Source of the DNA: Variovorax sp. V93
GTDB taxonomy: Bacteria > Pseudomonadota > Gammaproteobacteria > Burkholderiales > Burkholderiaceae_C
DNA: 64,000 nucleotides
Direction of reading: 5' to 3'
Assembly (NCBI RefSeq): GCF_041154485.1
Contig: NZ_AP028669.1
Coordinates: 3,286,001 to 3,350,000, forward strand
The notes under the pieces: model-generated
Database searches by the model: none
What the model was told of the DNA's origin: nothing
What the model saw: only the letters and a program-made list of their open reading frames with translations
Translations under genes and position numbers: made by a program
Shown: positions 25,185 to 35,705 of the stretch, piece by piece
How positions within the stretch are numbered: the stretch's first letter is position 1
How the letters are laid out: each line of letters opens with the position of its first letter

Positions 25185-25239
25185 TTCCCACCAGGAAATC
25201 GACAGGCTACGATGCATCGATTCATTTCCTCACAGGAAA
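25184..25239. promoter_or_regulatory. Twin palindromes between DODA dioxygenase and lysR
   Basis: TTTCCCACCAGGAAA (25184-25198) and TTTCCTCACAGGAAA (25225-25239) share TTTCC-N5-GGAAA symmetry and are 41 bases apart, about four helical turns. The first covers the dioxygenase ribosome-binding site and the second that of lysR. They are likely binding sites for the LysR protein with DNA looping or cooperative binding. Confidence 0.55.
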
Positions 25240-25245
25240 CCATCC

Positions 25246-26190
25246 ATGGACCGTCTGACCAGCCTGCGCGTGTTTCGGGAGGTTGTCGAATCGGGCAGCT
25301 TCGTGGCCGCGGCCGAGCGGCTGTCGATGTCGCCGCCGATGGCCAGCAAGCATGTGGCGCAGCTCGAGAAATCCCTGGGCGCGCGGCTTTTGCACCGCTC
25401 GAGCCGCCACCTGAGCCTGACCGAGGCCGGCACCGCCTGGTACGAGCAGAGCCGGCGCGCACTCGACCTGCTCGATGCCGCCGAGGCCGCCATCGGCCAG
25501 ACGAGCGAGGCGCCGCGCGGCCAGCTCAAGGTGAGCGCGCCGGTGTGGTGTGCCACGCCGCGCTTCGCGCGCGTGCTGGCCGACTACCGCGAGCGCTTTC
25601 CGGAAGTGCTGGTCGACATCCACCTGGAGAACCGCAAGGTCGATCTCGCGGCCGATGGCTACGACCTCGCGTTGCGCGCCACCCAGGAGCCCTCCCCGGC
25701 GCTGATCGCGCGGCCGCTGTGCCGCGTGCCCTTCCACCTGGCAGGCACGCCCGCCTACCTGCGCCGCATGGGCGGCAACCCCACGCTGCCGGCCGACGTG
25801 GGCCGGCTCGGCGCCATCGTGCCGAGCTACGTGAACCTCGACAACCTCTCGCTCAAGGGGCCGGGCGGGCGGATGTTTGCGCTGCGGCTCACGCCGGCGC
25901 TGCGCTCGGACGACACCACGCTCACCTTGCATGCGGTGCGCGCGGACATGGGCATTGCCTTCCTGCCCGAATGGCTGGTCGACGACGACCTGGCCACGGG
26001 CCGGCTGGTGCGGCTTTTGCCCGACCACGCCTCGCCGCCGGTCACGCTGTTTGCCGTGTACACCAGCCGCCAGTACATGGCGCCCAAGCTGCGCAGCTTC
26101 ATCGACTTTCTCGGCGAGCGGCTGGGCGGCCAGCCGCACGCGGCGGCAAAACGCACCCTTTCGGGGCAAGGACATGCCACCCCGGGCTAA
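25246..26190 (+). CDS. LysR family transcriptional regulator
   Basis: 314 residues. N-terminal winged helix (MDRLTSLRVFREVVESGSF, SMSPPMASKHVAQLEKSLG recognition helix) of the CrgA/AaeR-like LysR branch, and a C-terminal periplasmic-binding-like effector domain. AGGA lies 8 bases before ATG 25246. Divergent from the DODA dioxygenase and alpha/beta hydrolase genes, its likely targets. The last about 20 residues (Ala/Gly/Arg rich) extend past the usual end. Confidence 0.93.
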   Translation: MDRLTSLRVFREVVESGSFVAAAERLSMSPPMASKHVAQLEKSLGARLLHRSSRHLSLTEAGTAWYEQSRRALDLLDAAEAAIGQTSEAPRGQLKVSAPVWCATPRFARVLADYRERFPEVLVDIHLENRKVDLAADGYDLALRATQEPSPALIARPLCRVPFHLAGTPAYLRRMGGNPTLPADVGRLGAIVPSYVNLDNLSLKGPGGRMFALRLTPALRSDDTTLTLHAVRADMGIAFLPEWLVDDDLATGRLVRLLPDHASPPVTLFAVYTSRQYMAPKLRSFIDFLGERLGGQPHAAAKRTLSGQGHATPG

Positions 26191-26220
26191 AGTCGCGGCT
26201 TCCCCTGGAGACCGCACGCC

Positions 26221-28080
<1,860 letters not shown>

Positions 28081-28245
28081 GTGCCTGAGCCTATGCCGGC
28101 GATTTGTCAGCAAGAGTTACGGCCGTGCGGGGCGGGCGCCCGGACGGTCTTCGCGAGTCCTACAGCACAGGCCGCCACCCGCCGACAGCAACCGGACATC
28201 CCGGGCGCGATGCTGGAGCTGTCGTCAACAACGAGGAGTCCTCGC

Positions 28246-28320
28246 GTGAATTCCATCATTTACATCGTCGGTCTGGTCGTCGTGGTCGTGGCCGTGCTTT
28301 CGTTCTTCGGCCTGCGCTGA
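28246..28320 (+). CDS. 24-residue single-helix membrane microprotein
   Basis: A GTG start at 28246 follows AGGAG (28234-28238) with 7-8 base spacing, an excellent ribosome-binding site. The product is MNSIIYIVGLV..., a run of about 17 hydrophobic residues, ending in SFFGLR-stop: a single transmembrane helix with a C-terminal Arg. A terminator-like hairpin begins 38 bases after the stop, so it looks like the last or only gene of its transcript. Function unknown; many known bacterial microproteins of this form tune membrane enzymes or transporters, and the nearest candidate is the ABC exporter upstream. Confidence 0.6.
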   Translation: MNSIIYIVGLVVVVVAVLSFFGLR

Positions 28321-28358
28321 AACCGGGCACGCGTTTTCGACTCGCCTGCTGAACAACA

Positions 28359-28386
28359 ACGGGGCCGTTCGCGCGGCCCCGTTTCT
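28359..28386 (+). terminator. Rho-independent terminator
   Basis: ACGGGGCC-loop-GGCCCCGT (8-base stem, 28359-28382) is followed by TTTCTC. It lies after the microprotein gene and before the DUF2868 gene promoter; the T tract is short but the stem is strong. Confidence 0.75.
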
Positions 28387-28466
28387 CATGGGTCACCCAA
28401 AGCGCGCCGGGCATAATTCGCGCGCCCCGGCACTTGCGGGGCACCACTTGCTGCGAAGGGACCCTG

Positions 28467-29876
28467 TTGACCAACACCGCGTTGCGCGAACCTGCCTTTC
28501 CGGACGCGGTCGTCACCGAAGCGATCCGATGGACCGAGGAGAAAGGTCCGCTCGACGACGCAGAGGTCCTGCGCGCGGCCCTCGCCCGCGCTTCCGGCGC
28601 GCCGGCACGCATCACCGCACGCGCGCTCCTGCTCGGCGAACGCATCGGGCTGCAATCCGAACTGGCACGCGCCCGCCACTGGGCGCCATGGGTGCTGCTC
28701 GGGCTGGTGGCGCTCATCGTCATGGCCGGCCTGGGCCTCGCGGGCAACGTGGTCGGCGGCGGCGAGCGGCACATCAACGTGATCGTCGCGCTCGCGAGCC
28801 TGCTCGGCCTGCATGCGCTCACGCTGCTGCTCTGGCTGGCCGGCCTGTGGCTGCCGCTGGGCGCGTTCAACACCAGTTCGCTCGGCTGGATCTGGCTGTC
28901 GCTCACCGCGCGCGTGGCCGGCGGCAAGCGCGGCCAGGCGCCGGTGCTGGTACGGGCCGCCACCGGGCTGCTCGCGCGCGCCAGGCTGCTGCCCTGGGCG
29001 CTGGGGCTGGTGAGCCACGGCATCTGGTCGCTCTCGTTCGCGGTGGTGCTGGCCGCGCTGCTGTTCGCGCTGGCGTTCCGCAGCTACACGCTGAGCTGGG
29101 AGACGACGATCCTCGACCCGGCCTTCTTCGTACACGCCGTGCAGGTGCTGGGCTGGGCGCCGTCGCAGATCGGCTTTCCGGTTCCCGACGCCGCGACCGT
29201 GCTCTCTGCTTCTCCCGGCGCCGCGGGCCAGCGCACGTGGGCGCTGTGGCTGACCGGCTGCATCGTGGTGTACGGGCTGCTGCCGCGCCTGGCGCTGGTG
29301 CTGCTGAGCGCGGCGATGTGGCAGCGGCGCCGCGCCGCGCTGCGGCCCGACTGGAGCGATCCTTACTACCGCAGGCTCGCGGCGCGCTTCGCTGCGCTCG
29401 CGCCGCCCGCCATCGTCGATGCCGATCCGGGGCGTGCGCCGGGCTCGGCGCCCGCGGGCCTTGCGCCTTCGGATCTGCGCGATAGCCTGTTCGTCATCGG
29501 CTTCGAGCTGCCTGCGGATACGCCGTGGCCGCCCGAGGGCCTGCCCGCCATCACCCCTGCCCAGGTGCAGCGCATCGACGGCAGCGCCCCCGCGCGCCGC
29601 GCGCTGCTCGACCAGTTGGCGCAGGCCCGTCCGCGTACCGTGCTGCTGGTGTGCCACGCCGCATCGAGCCCCGACCGGGGCACCGAACGCTTCCTGCGCG
29701 AAGTGCTGGCCCATTGCGGCGAATGCCGGCTCTGGCTGGCACCGGCCGCCAGGGACATGCCCGACGCGAACGCATCGCAGCGCTGGATCGACTGGCTGCA
29801 GGGCACCGGCTTGCTGCGCGTCGCAGCCACGCCCCGGCTCGAAGACGCATTGCAAGGCCTCGGCACCACCCCATGA
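28467..29876 (+). CDS. DUF2868 family inner-membrane protein
   Basis: 469 residues with about four membrane segments (near residues 70-92, 102-128, 175-205 and 260-290) and a soluble C-terminal domain of about 165 residues, which contains a TVLLVCHAASSPDRG strand. The start is TTG 28467 with AGGGA upstream. The stop overlaps the ATG of the following DUF3482 GTPase gene by 4 bases. The pair is conserved together in betaproteobacteria as far as I recall, and its function is not known; a membrane anchor or effector for the GTPase is the simplest reading. Confidence 0.85.
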   Translation: MTNTALREPAFPDAVVTEAIRWTEEKGPLDDAEVLRAALARASGAPARITARALLLGERIGLQSELARARHWAPWVLLGLVALIVMAGLGLAGNVVGGGERHINVIVALASLLGLHALTLLLWLAGLWLPLGAFNTSSLGWIWLSLTARVAGGKRGQAPVLVRAATGLLARARLLPWALGLVSHGIWSLSFAVVLAALLFALAFRSYTLSWETTILDPAFFVHAVQVLGWAPSQIGFPVPDAATVLSASPGAAGQRTWALWLTGCIVVYGLLPRLALVLLSAAMWQRRRAALRPDWSDPYYRRLAARFAALAPPAIVDADPGRAPGSAPAGLAPSDLRDSLFVIGFELPADTPWPPEGLPAITPAQVQRIDGSAPARRALLDQLAQARPRTVLLVCHAASSPDRGTERFLREVLAHCGECRLWLAPAARDMPDANASQRWIDWLQGTGLLRVAATPRLEDALQGLGTTP

Positions 29877-31288
29877 CGCAGCAGCATCAAGCCATCCGCA
29901 TCGCCGTGGTCGGCCACACCAACGCGGGCAAGACCTCGCTGCTGCGCACGCTGACGCGGCGCGCCAATTTCGGCGAAGTGTCGCAGCGCCCCGGCACCAC
30001 GCGCCATGTGGAGTCCATCGATCTCGAGGTGAACGGCCAGGCCGCCGTGCGCTTCTTCGACACGCCGGGCCTCGAGGACGCGGTGGCGCTGCGCGAGCAC
30101 CTGGCCGGCTTCGATGCGCAGGCCACGCCGCCCGAGCGCATCCGCCAGTTCCTGCAAGGCCCCGAAGCGCATGGCGTGTTCGAGCAGGAAGCCAAGGTGC
30201 TGCGCACCATGCAGGGCATCGATGCGGCCTTCCTCGTGATCGACGTGCGCGAACCGGTACTGCCCAAGTTCCGCGACGAGATCGAGCTGCTCAACTCCTG
30301 CGCCCGGCCCGTGCTGCCGGTGCTGAACTTCGTGCGCGATGCGGCCAGCCGCGAGCCCGACTGGAAGGAACTGCTCTCTGCCTACGGCCTGCACGTGCAG
30401 GTGCGCTTCGACGCCGCAGCGCCCTTCGTGGGGGCCGAGCGCGAGCTCTACGGCGACCTGTCGACCTTGCTGCGTGACCGCCGCGAGCAGCTGCGCGCGG
30501 TGGTGGATTCACTCGCCGCCGAAGCCACGGAGCGCCGCGGCGCGGCCTGCGCGCGCATCGCGGAACTGCTGGTCGATGCCGCCGCGCTGCGCCGCACGGT
30601 GCCGGCCGAGGAGTTCGCCGATACGGCGCGCCGCAAGGCCTTCGTCGCGGCCTTGCAGAAGGACGTGTTCGACAAGGCGCAGCGCTGCACCGACGACCTG
30701 CTCGCGCTCTACGGCTTCCGCCAGGACGATGCGGGCGAGGCGCCGCTGCCGCTCATCGAAGGCCGCTGGACGCTGGACTTCTTCAGCCCCGAAGCCCTGA
30801 AGGACGCAGGCCTGCGGCTCGGCAAGGGCGCGGCCATCGGCGCGGCCGTGGGCGTGGTGGCGGACCTGGCCGTGGCCGGCATTTCGCTGGGCACGGGCGC
30901 GGCGCTGGGCGGCGCCATCGGCGGCGCGGTGTCGCAGGGCTGGGGCCCGTTCGGCCGCAAGCTGGCGAACCGGCTGCGCAACGTGCACGAGCTCACGGTC
31001 GAGGACGGCGTGCTGTTTGCGCTGGTGGCCTGGCAGCTGAAGCTCACGCGCGCACTGGAGCAGCGCGGGCATGCGGCCACGGGGCGCATCGCGGCCGAAA
31101 CGAGCGCGACGCAGGACGCGCCGACGCGCGCCACGGCCGCCGCGGTGCGCGCGGCGCGGCCTGCACGCAGCCATCCCGAATGGGAATCGGCGGGCCTGGC
31201 CTCGCGCGGCTTCTGGCGCCCGGCACCGCAGCGCGACGCACTCGCGGCCGATCTCGCGCGCATGCTGCAGGGTGCCTTCGAGCCCTGA
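29873..31288 (+). CDS. DUF3482 family GTPase
   Basis: 471 residues. N-terminal Era/Der-like G domain: P-loop VVGHTNAGKTSLL (residues 12-24), switch I around RPGTTRH, G3 motif FFDTPGLED near residue 60. The C-terminal half (DUF3482) is helical and includes a glycine/alanine-rich membrane-inserting stretch (about residues 318-365, KGAAIGAAVGVVADLAVAGI and following), then an Ala/Arg-rich tail. Coupled to the DUF2868 membrane protein. GTPases with a C-terminal glycine zipper often act at membranes; the cellular role here is unknown. Confidence 0.88.
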   Translation: MTQQHQAIRIAVVGHTNAGKTSLLRTLTRRANFGEVSQRPGTTRHVESIDLEVNGQAAVRFFDTPGLEDAVALREHLAGFDAQATPPERIRQFLQGPEAHGVFEQEAKVLRTMQGIDAAFLVIDVREPVLPKFRDEIELLNSCARPVLPVLNFVRDAASREPDWKELLSAYGLHVQVRFDAAAPFVGAERELYGDLSTLLRDRREQLRAVVDSLAAEATERRGAACARIAELLVDAAALRRTVPAEEFADTARRKAFVAALQKDVFDKAQRCTDDLLALYGFRQDDAGEAPLPLIEGRWTLDFFSPEALKDAGLRLGKGAAIGAAVGVVADLAVAGISLGTGAALGGAIGGAVSQGWGPFGRKLANRLRNVHELTVEDGVLFALVAWQLKLTRALEQRGHAATGRIAAETSATQDAPTRATAAAVRAARPARSHPEWESAGLASRGFWRPAPQRDALAADLARMLQGAFEP

Positions 31289-31431
31289 GCGCCGCTCCTG
31301 CCTTCGCTTGCAGGCGGAGGCGCCGGATTCCTACGTGCTGGCGCTGCCGTGCGCCCCACGCTTTGTTCGAAGACATCGACGGCACGCGGGGTGCCGTTCG
31401 CCTTTTGGTCTTCACCGAAGAAGGAGCATCC

Positions 31432-31791
31432 ATGGCCGTCGAATGCAAACTGCTCGCCACCCCCTTGATCGGGCGCGTGTGGCAAGGCCGCACCCCCATT
31501 GCGCGCGCCGACGAATACCTGCGCTACAGCTTCGAGCATGGCATCCAGGAGATCGCGAAGAAACCGGAATGCCTGGGCGTGCAGTACTTTCGCAAGCTGA
31601 ACGGCGAGACCGCCGAATTCAGGACCGTCTCCTACTGGCAATCGATAGCGCACATGCATGCGATGCACGCGCAACGCGGCGATCCGCTGCGCGTGGCGCC
31701 GCTGGCGCGCGATGCCGAGTTCCTGCTCGAGCTGCCGGAATTCGTGGACATCGTCGAGGTGCACGTCAACTCGTTCGGCACCGGCAGGTAG
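31432..31791 (+). CDS. Small ABM-like (dimeric alpha/beta barrel) hypothetical protein
   Basis: 119 residues. AAGGAG precedes ATG 31432. The sequence pattern (LGVQYFRKLNGETAEFRTVSYWQSIAHMHAM ... FVDIVEVHVN, strand-helix-strand with a Trp/His core) is typical of small antibiotic-biosynthesis-monooxygenase-like or heme-degrading barrels, which bind a small ligand between two protomers. No catalytic residue can be assigned. It stands alone, converging on the molybdenum hydroxylase operon. Confidence 0.7.
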   Translation: MAVECKLLATPLIGRVWQGRTPIARADEYLRYSFEHGIQEIAKKPECLGVQYFRKLNGETAEFRTVSYWQSIAHMHAMHAQRGDPLRVAPLARDAEFLLELPEFVDIVEVHVNSFGTGR

Positions 31792-31800
31792 CCTCCAGTC

Positions 31801-34041
31801 CTAGCTTTCGAGCAGATCCTCCGGCCGCAGCGGCAACCGGCGCAGGCGCTTGCCGGTGGCATGGAACACCGCATTCACGATGGCGGGCGCCACGCCGACC
31901 ATGGCCACTTCGCCCAGGCCCTTCACGCCCATGGCGTTGAGCCGCGTGTCGGGCTTGCCGACGAAGTCGACATCGATACGGCCGATGTCCGCCGCCACGG
32001 GCAGCACGTATTCCGCAAGGTCCGCGTTGAGGAAGCCGCCGTAGCGCGCGTCCACCTCGCTCGCCTCGCGCAGGGCGGCGCCAATGCCCCACACCACGCC
32101 GCCTTCGACCTGGCTGCGCGCGGTGCGCAGGCTGGCCACCGTGCCGCAGTCGGCCACGCTGAGCACGCGCGGCACGCGGATGCGCCGCGTGGTGGGTTCG
32201 ATGCGCACCTCGACGAAGTGCGCAATGAAGCTGAAGGCGACGAAATCCGGGTACACCGGCCCCGCCGCGGCGGGCAGGCCGCCGGTGAGCCGTCCGAAGA
32301 CCTGCTCCGGCTGGCCCGGCGCGCGCATCCGGCTCTCGGCCTCGGCAAAGGGACGGCCCGAGGCACGCAGCAGCGCCACGGCCGTGGCGCCGTTCGCATC
32401 GCCTTGCGCACCCGCGTTCTGGCGCAGGTCGTCCATGAGCCGCTGCGCGGCTTCCTGCACCGGCGGCAAGGCGGTGGCCGTGCCCCAGGAACCGGCGGTC
32501 AGGTGCTGCGGCGCGGCGGCGGTGTCGCCGACCAGGATCTCCACCGCGGCCACCGGCGCGCCAAGCACGCGCGCCACCGTCAATGCAATGGCGGTGCGAA
32601 TGCCCTGCCCCATCTCGTGGCCGCCCACCGCGACCCGCACCATGCCGCTCGCGTCGAGCCGCACCTTGGCCACGGCCGGTGCAATCGCCGCCTTGTAGGC
32701 ACCGGCCGCCACGCCCCAACCGATGAGGCCGCCGTCGGGCGCGCGCATCGAGCGCGGCGCCATCGTGCGGCGCGCCCAGCCGAACGCGCTGCTGCCCTTG
32801 GCAAGGCACTCGGCCAGGTGGCGCGACGAAAAAGGCTTGCTGCTGAGCGGATCGACGGCCGTGTCGTTCGCCAGGCGGAACGCGACCGGGTCGCGGCCGA
32901 GCGCGTAGGCCATCTCGTCCACCGCGCTTTCGAATGCGAAGGCGGCCGGATGCTCGAACGGCGCGCGCATGTAGCCGGGCGTCTGCACGTCGGTGCGCAC
33001 GAGCCGCTCGCGGCCGAGGAAATTGCCGATGCCGTAGAGCCGCGAAGTGATCTCGGTGCCGCTCGACGGAAACAGGTCGTGGCGCGAGGTCTGCTGGTCG
33101 ATCTCGTGGATGGCGGCGACCAGCTTGCCGCCGCGGTCGGCGCCCAGGCGCACGCGATGGCGGCTCGCCGGCCTGAAGCTCGCGTTGTGGAACAGCTGGC
33201 TGCGCGACAGCACGAGCTTGACCGGCCGGCCCAGCGCACGCGCCGCAATCGCCACCAGCGCGGTGTGCGACTGCAGCGAATTCTTCTGGCCGAAACCGCC
33301 GCCCACCGTGGGCGACAGCACGCGCACCCTGGCCGGCTCGATGCCGAGCTGCTTCGCCAGGCCGTGGCGCACGCTTTCGGCATTCTGGGTCGGCTCGTGG
33401 ATGGTGAGCACGCCGTCGGCGCTCCACTCGGCCACGGTCGCGATGATTTCCATCGGGTTCTGGTGCTGGATCGGCAGCTCGTAGGCCGCGTCCACCGTGA
33501 AGGCCGCGCCCTGAAGCGCGGCTTCGGCGTCGCCCGCGCGCCGGTCGGCGAACATGGGCTGCGGCAGCAGGGCCGATTGCGCCTGCGGCTGGGCGTCGGG
33601 CGCATCGATGGTCGCCACGAAAGGGACGGCAGCGTAGGTCACGGCCACCAGCGCCGCGGCCTCGCGCGCGGCCTCGGGCGTGTCGGCCACCACCATCGCC
33701 ACGGTCTGGCCGCGGTAGGCGATCTGCGGCGAGCGCAGCGGATAGAAGCTCTGGAAGCCGAAGCCGCCGCCCATCAGGAAGCCGCCGGTGTCGAAGCTGC
33801 CGATGTTCTCGTGCGTGAACACCGTGCGAACGCCGCGCACGCGCTGCGCCGCTGCGGTGTCGATGGCGGTGACGCTGCCGCGCGCAATGCGCGAGGGCAC
33901 CAGCGCGGCATGCAGCAGCCCGGCGCGCGCATCATCCGCCGCATAGCGCGTGGCGCCGCGCACCTTGTCGCGTGCGTCGACGCGCTCGGCGCCCGCGCGG
34001 GTCGTGCGCTTCGTCATCACCGTCTTGAGGTTCGTTGCCAT
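31801..34041 (-). CDS. paoC: PaoC-like molybdopterin-binding subunit of periplasmic aldehyde oxidoreductase
   Basis: 746 residues. Large subunit of a xanthine dehydrogenase family enzyme; carries the molybdenum cofactor and oxidises the substrate. GATRYAADDARAGLLHAALVPS opens the Ald_Xan_dh_C domain; SPTVGGGFGQKN, PFEHPAAFAFESAVDEMAYALG and the C-terminal KGLGEVAMVG with the catalytic Glu are visible. AAGGAG precedes ATG 34041, 2 bases after the PaoB stop. It has no signal of its own and would be carried out with the Tat-tagged PaoA subunit. Related enzymes oxidise aromatic aldehydes. Confidence 0.92.
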   Translation of the reverse strand: MATNLKTVMTKRTTRAGAERVDARDKVRGATRYAADDARAGLLHAALVPSRIARGSVTAIDTAAAQRVRGVRTVFTHENIGSFDTGGFLMGGGFGFQSFYPLRSPQIAYRGQTVAMVVADTPEAAREAAALVAVTYAAVPFVATIDAPDAQPQAQSALLPQPMFADRRAGDAEAALQGAAFTVDAAYELPIQHQNPMEIIATVAEWSADGVLTIHEPTQNAESVRHGLAKQLGIEPARVRVLSPTVGGGFGQKNSLQSHTALVAIAARALGRPVKLVLSRSQLFHNASFRPASRHRVRLGADRGGKLVAAIHEIDQQTSRHDLFPSSGTEITSRLYGIGNFLGRERLVRTDVQTPGYMRAPFEHPAAFAFESAVDEMAYALGRDPVAFRLANDTAVDPLSSKPFSSRHLAECLAKGSSAFGWARRTMAPRSMRAPDGGLIGWGVAAGAYKAAIAPAVAKVRLDASGMVRVAVGGHEMGQGIRTAIALTVARVLGAPVAAVEILVGDTAAAPQHLTAGSWGTATALPPVQEAAQRLMDDLRQNAGAQGDANGATAVALLRASGRPFAEAESRMRAPGQPEQVFGRLTGGLPAAAGPVYPDFVAFSFIAHFVEVRIEPTTRRIRVPRVLSVADCGTVASLRTARSQVEGGVVWGIGAALREASEVDARYGGFLNADLAEYVLPVAADIGRIDVDFVGKPDTRLNAMGVKGLGEVAMVGVAPAIVNAVFHATGKRLRRLPLRPEDLLES

Positions 34042-34043
34042 CT

Positions 34044-35039
34044 TCAGCTCCTTTCCCTGGCCAGCATCAGCGCATCGGTCACCGTTTCGATGCCGAGCGC
34101 CACCTTGAACGCGTTGTGCTCGAGCGGCTTCGCGCCCTCGAAGGCAAGCTCGGCAGCGCGCCGCGCGGCCGCGCGTGTGAACGGCTGGCCGACCAGGCTG
34201 CGCTCGGCCTCGGCCGCGCGCCACGGATGTGTTGCCACGCCGCCGAGCGCAATGCGTGCGTCGGACACGCGGTTGCTCCTGAGCTCCAGGGCCACGGCCG
34301 CCGAGGCGAGCGCAAAGGCATAGGACTCGCGGTCGCGGATCTTGTGGTACGTGGAGCCCCGGCCGATCGCCCCGCGCGGCACGCGGATGCGCACGATCAG
34401 CTCGTCGGCCGCGAGCACCGTTTCCAGGTGCGGCGTCGCGCCCGGTGCGCGGTGCAGTTCGCGCACCGGCACCGTGCGTTCGCCGCGCGGGCTGACGGTG
34501 TCGACGAGCGCATCGAAGGCCACCAATGCAACGGCCCAGTCGCCCGGATAGACGGCCACGCAGGCGTCGCTGCCGCCCAGCACCGCATGGCCGCGGTTCT
34601 GGCCGCCCACGGCCGAACAGCCGCTGCCGGGCACGCGCTTGTTGCAGGCGAACTCGGGCCCGCCTCGAAAGTAGTCGCAGCGGGTGCGCTGCAGCAGGTT
34701 GCCGCCCACGGTCGCCATGTTGCGCAGCTGTTGCGAGGCGGCCTTCCACAGCGACTCCGACAAGGCCGGGAATTCGCGCTGCACCACGGGGTTGTCCGCC
34801 ACGTCGCTCATGGCCGCGAGCGCGCCGATGCGCAGTTCGCCGCGGCTGGCGGTGTCGACTTCGCGCAGGCCCTCGATGCGGGTGATGTCGATCACCGTGG
34901 CCGGCGCTTCCACGCCGAGCTTCATCAGGTCGAACAGCGTGGTGCCGCCCGCGAAGTAGCGCGCGCCGGGCTGGTTCTGCGCGAGCAGCTGCATGGCTTC
35001 GCCGGTGCTGCGCGGACGCAGGTAGGCGAAGTCATGCAT
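34044..35039 (-). CDS. paoB: PaoB-like FAD (and 4Fe-4S) subunit
   Basis: 331 residues. FAD-binding subunit that passes electrons from the molybdenum and 2Fe-2S centres. FAGGTTLFDLMKLG and ATVGGNLLQRTRCDYF are FAD motifs. The insertion RTRCDYF...FACNKR...GSGCSAVGGQNRGHA contains the cysteines that bind the extra 4Fe-4S cluster found in E. coli PaoB, which sets this apart from ordinary xanthine dehydrogenase medium subunits. ATG 35039 overlaps the paoA stop by 8 bases. Confidence 0.92.
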   Translation of the reverse strand: MHDFAYLRPRSTGEAMQLLAQNQPGARYFAGGTTLFDLMKLGVEAPATVIDITRIEGLREVDTASRGELRIGALAAMSDVADNPVVQREFPALSESLWKAASQQLRNMATVGGNLLQRTRCDYFRGGPEFACNKRVPGSGCSAVGGQNRGHAVLGGSDACVAVYPGDWAVALVAFDALVDTVSPRGERTVPVRELHRAPGATPHLETVLAADELIVRIRVPRGAIGRGSTYHKIRDRESYAFALASAAVALELRSNRVSDARIALGGVATHPWRAAEAERSLVGQPFTRAAARRAAELAFEGAKPLEHNAFKVALGIETVTDALMLARERS

Positions 35040-35682
35040 GGCGGCTGCCCTCCATGCGGCGCATCCGTGGCGCGGCCTCGCGGATCGCTTCGAGAATGCC
35101 GGTGTACGCACCGCATCGGCAGATGTTGCCGCTCATGTATTCGCGGATCTGCGCGTCGCTGGTGGCATGGCCTTCGCGCACGCAGGCAATGGCGGCCATG
35201 ATCTGGCCGGGCGTGCAATAGCCGCACTGCAGCGCGTCGTGGTCGAGGAAGGCCTGCTGCATCGGATGCAGCGTGCCGTCGGGCGACTCGATGCCCTCGA
35301 TGGTGGTCACGGCGCAGCCGTCGGTCTTCACGGCCAGCGTGAGGCACGAGGCCACGCGGCGGCCGTCCACATGCACCGTGCAGGCACCGCACTGGCCGTG
35401 GTCGCAGCCCTTCTTGGCGCCGGTGAGGCCGAGCTGTTCGCGCAGCACGTCGAGCAGCGAGGCGCGCGGCTCCAGCTTCAGTTCGTGGCGCCTGCCGTTG
35501 ATGGTGACGCGGGTCTCCTGGGAGCCCGTGCCGGGGCCGGGTGCCGCGCTGCCGGCTTCCGCGGCCGCGCTCGCGCCGGCCGAAGCCGCGGCGCCTGCGC
35601 CGGCCGCCGTGGTCATCATGAACATGCGCCGATTGACGGCAGGCAACGGGCCTGCCGCGTTCTGCAGGGATGGATGGCTCAT
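35032..35682 (-). CDS. paoA: PaoA-like 2Fe-2S subunit with Tat signal
   Basis: 216 residues. Small iron-sulfur subunit. A twin-arginine leader (NRRMFMMTTAAGAGAAASAG, Arg18-Arg19) exports the complex folded. The plant-type 2Fe-2S motif is GCDHGQCGAC...C and the second cluster motif is QCGYC...CRC in the helical domain. Start ATG 35682 has AAGGAAAG upstream and lies 23 bases after doxX, so the operon reads doxX-paoA-paoB-paoC. No paoD-type cofactor chaperone gene is adjacent. Confidence 0.93.
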   Translation of the reverse strand: MSHPSLQNAAGPLPAVNRRMFMMTTAAGAGAAASAGASAAAEAGSAAPGPGTGSQETRVTINGRRHELKLEPRASLLDVLREQLGLTGAKKGCDHGQCGACTVHVDGRRVASCLTLAVKTDGCAVTTIEGIESPDGTLHPMQQAFLDHDALQCGYCTPGQIMAAIACVREGHATSDAQIREYMSGNICRCGAYTGILEAIREAAPRMRRMEGSRHA

Positions 35683-35705
35683 GGGGCTTTCCTTTTCTTG
35701 CTTCT

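Noticed and set aside
31861..34323. Plus-strand open frame of 820 codons opposite paoC
   Set aside because: Antisense shadow of the molybdenum subunit, no homologous-looking block.
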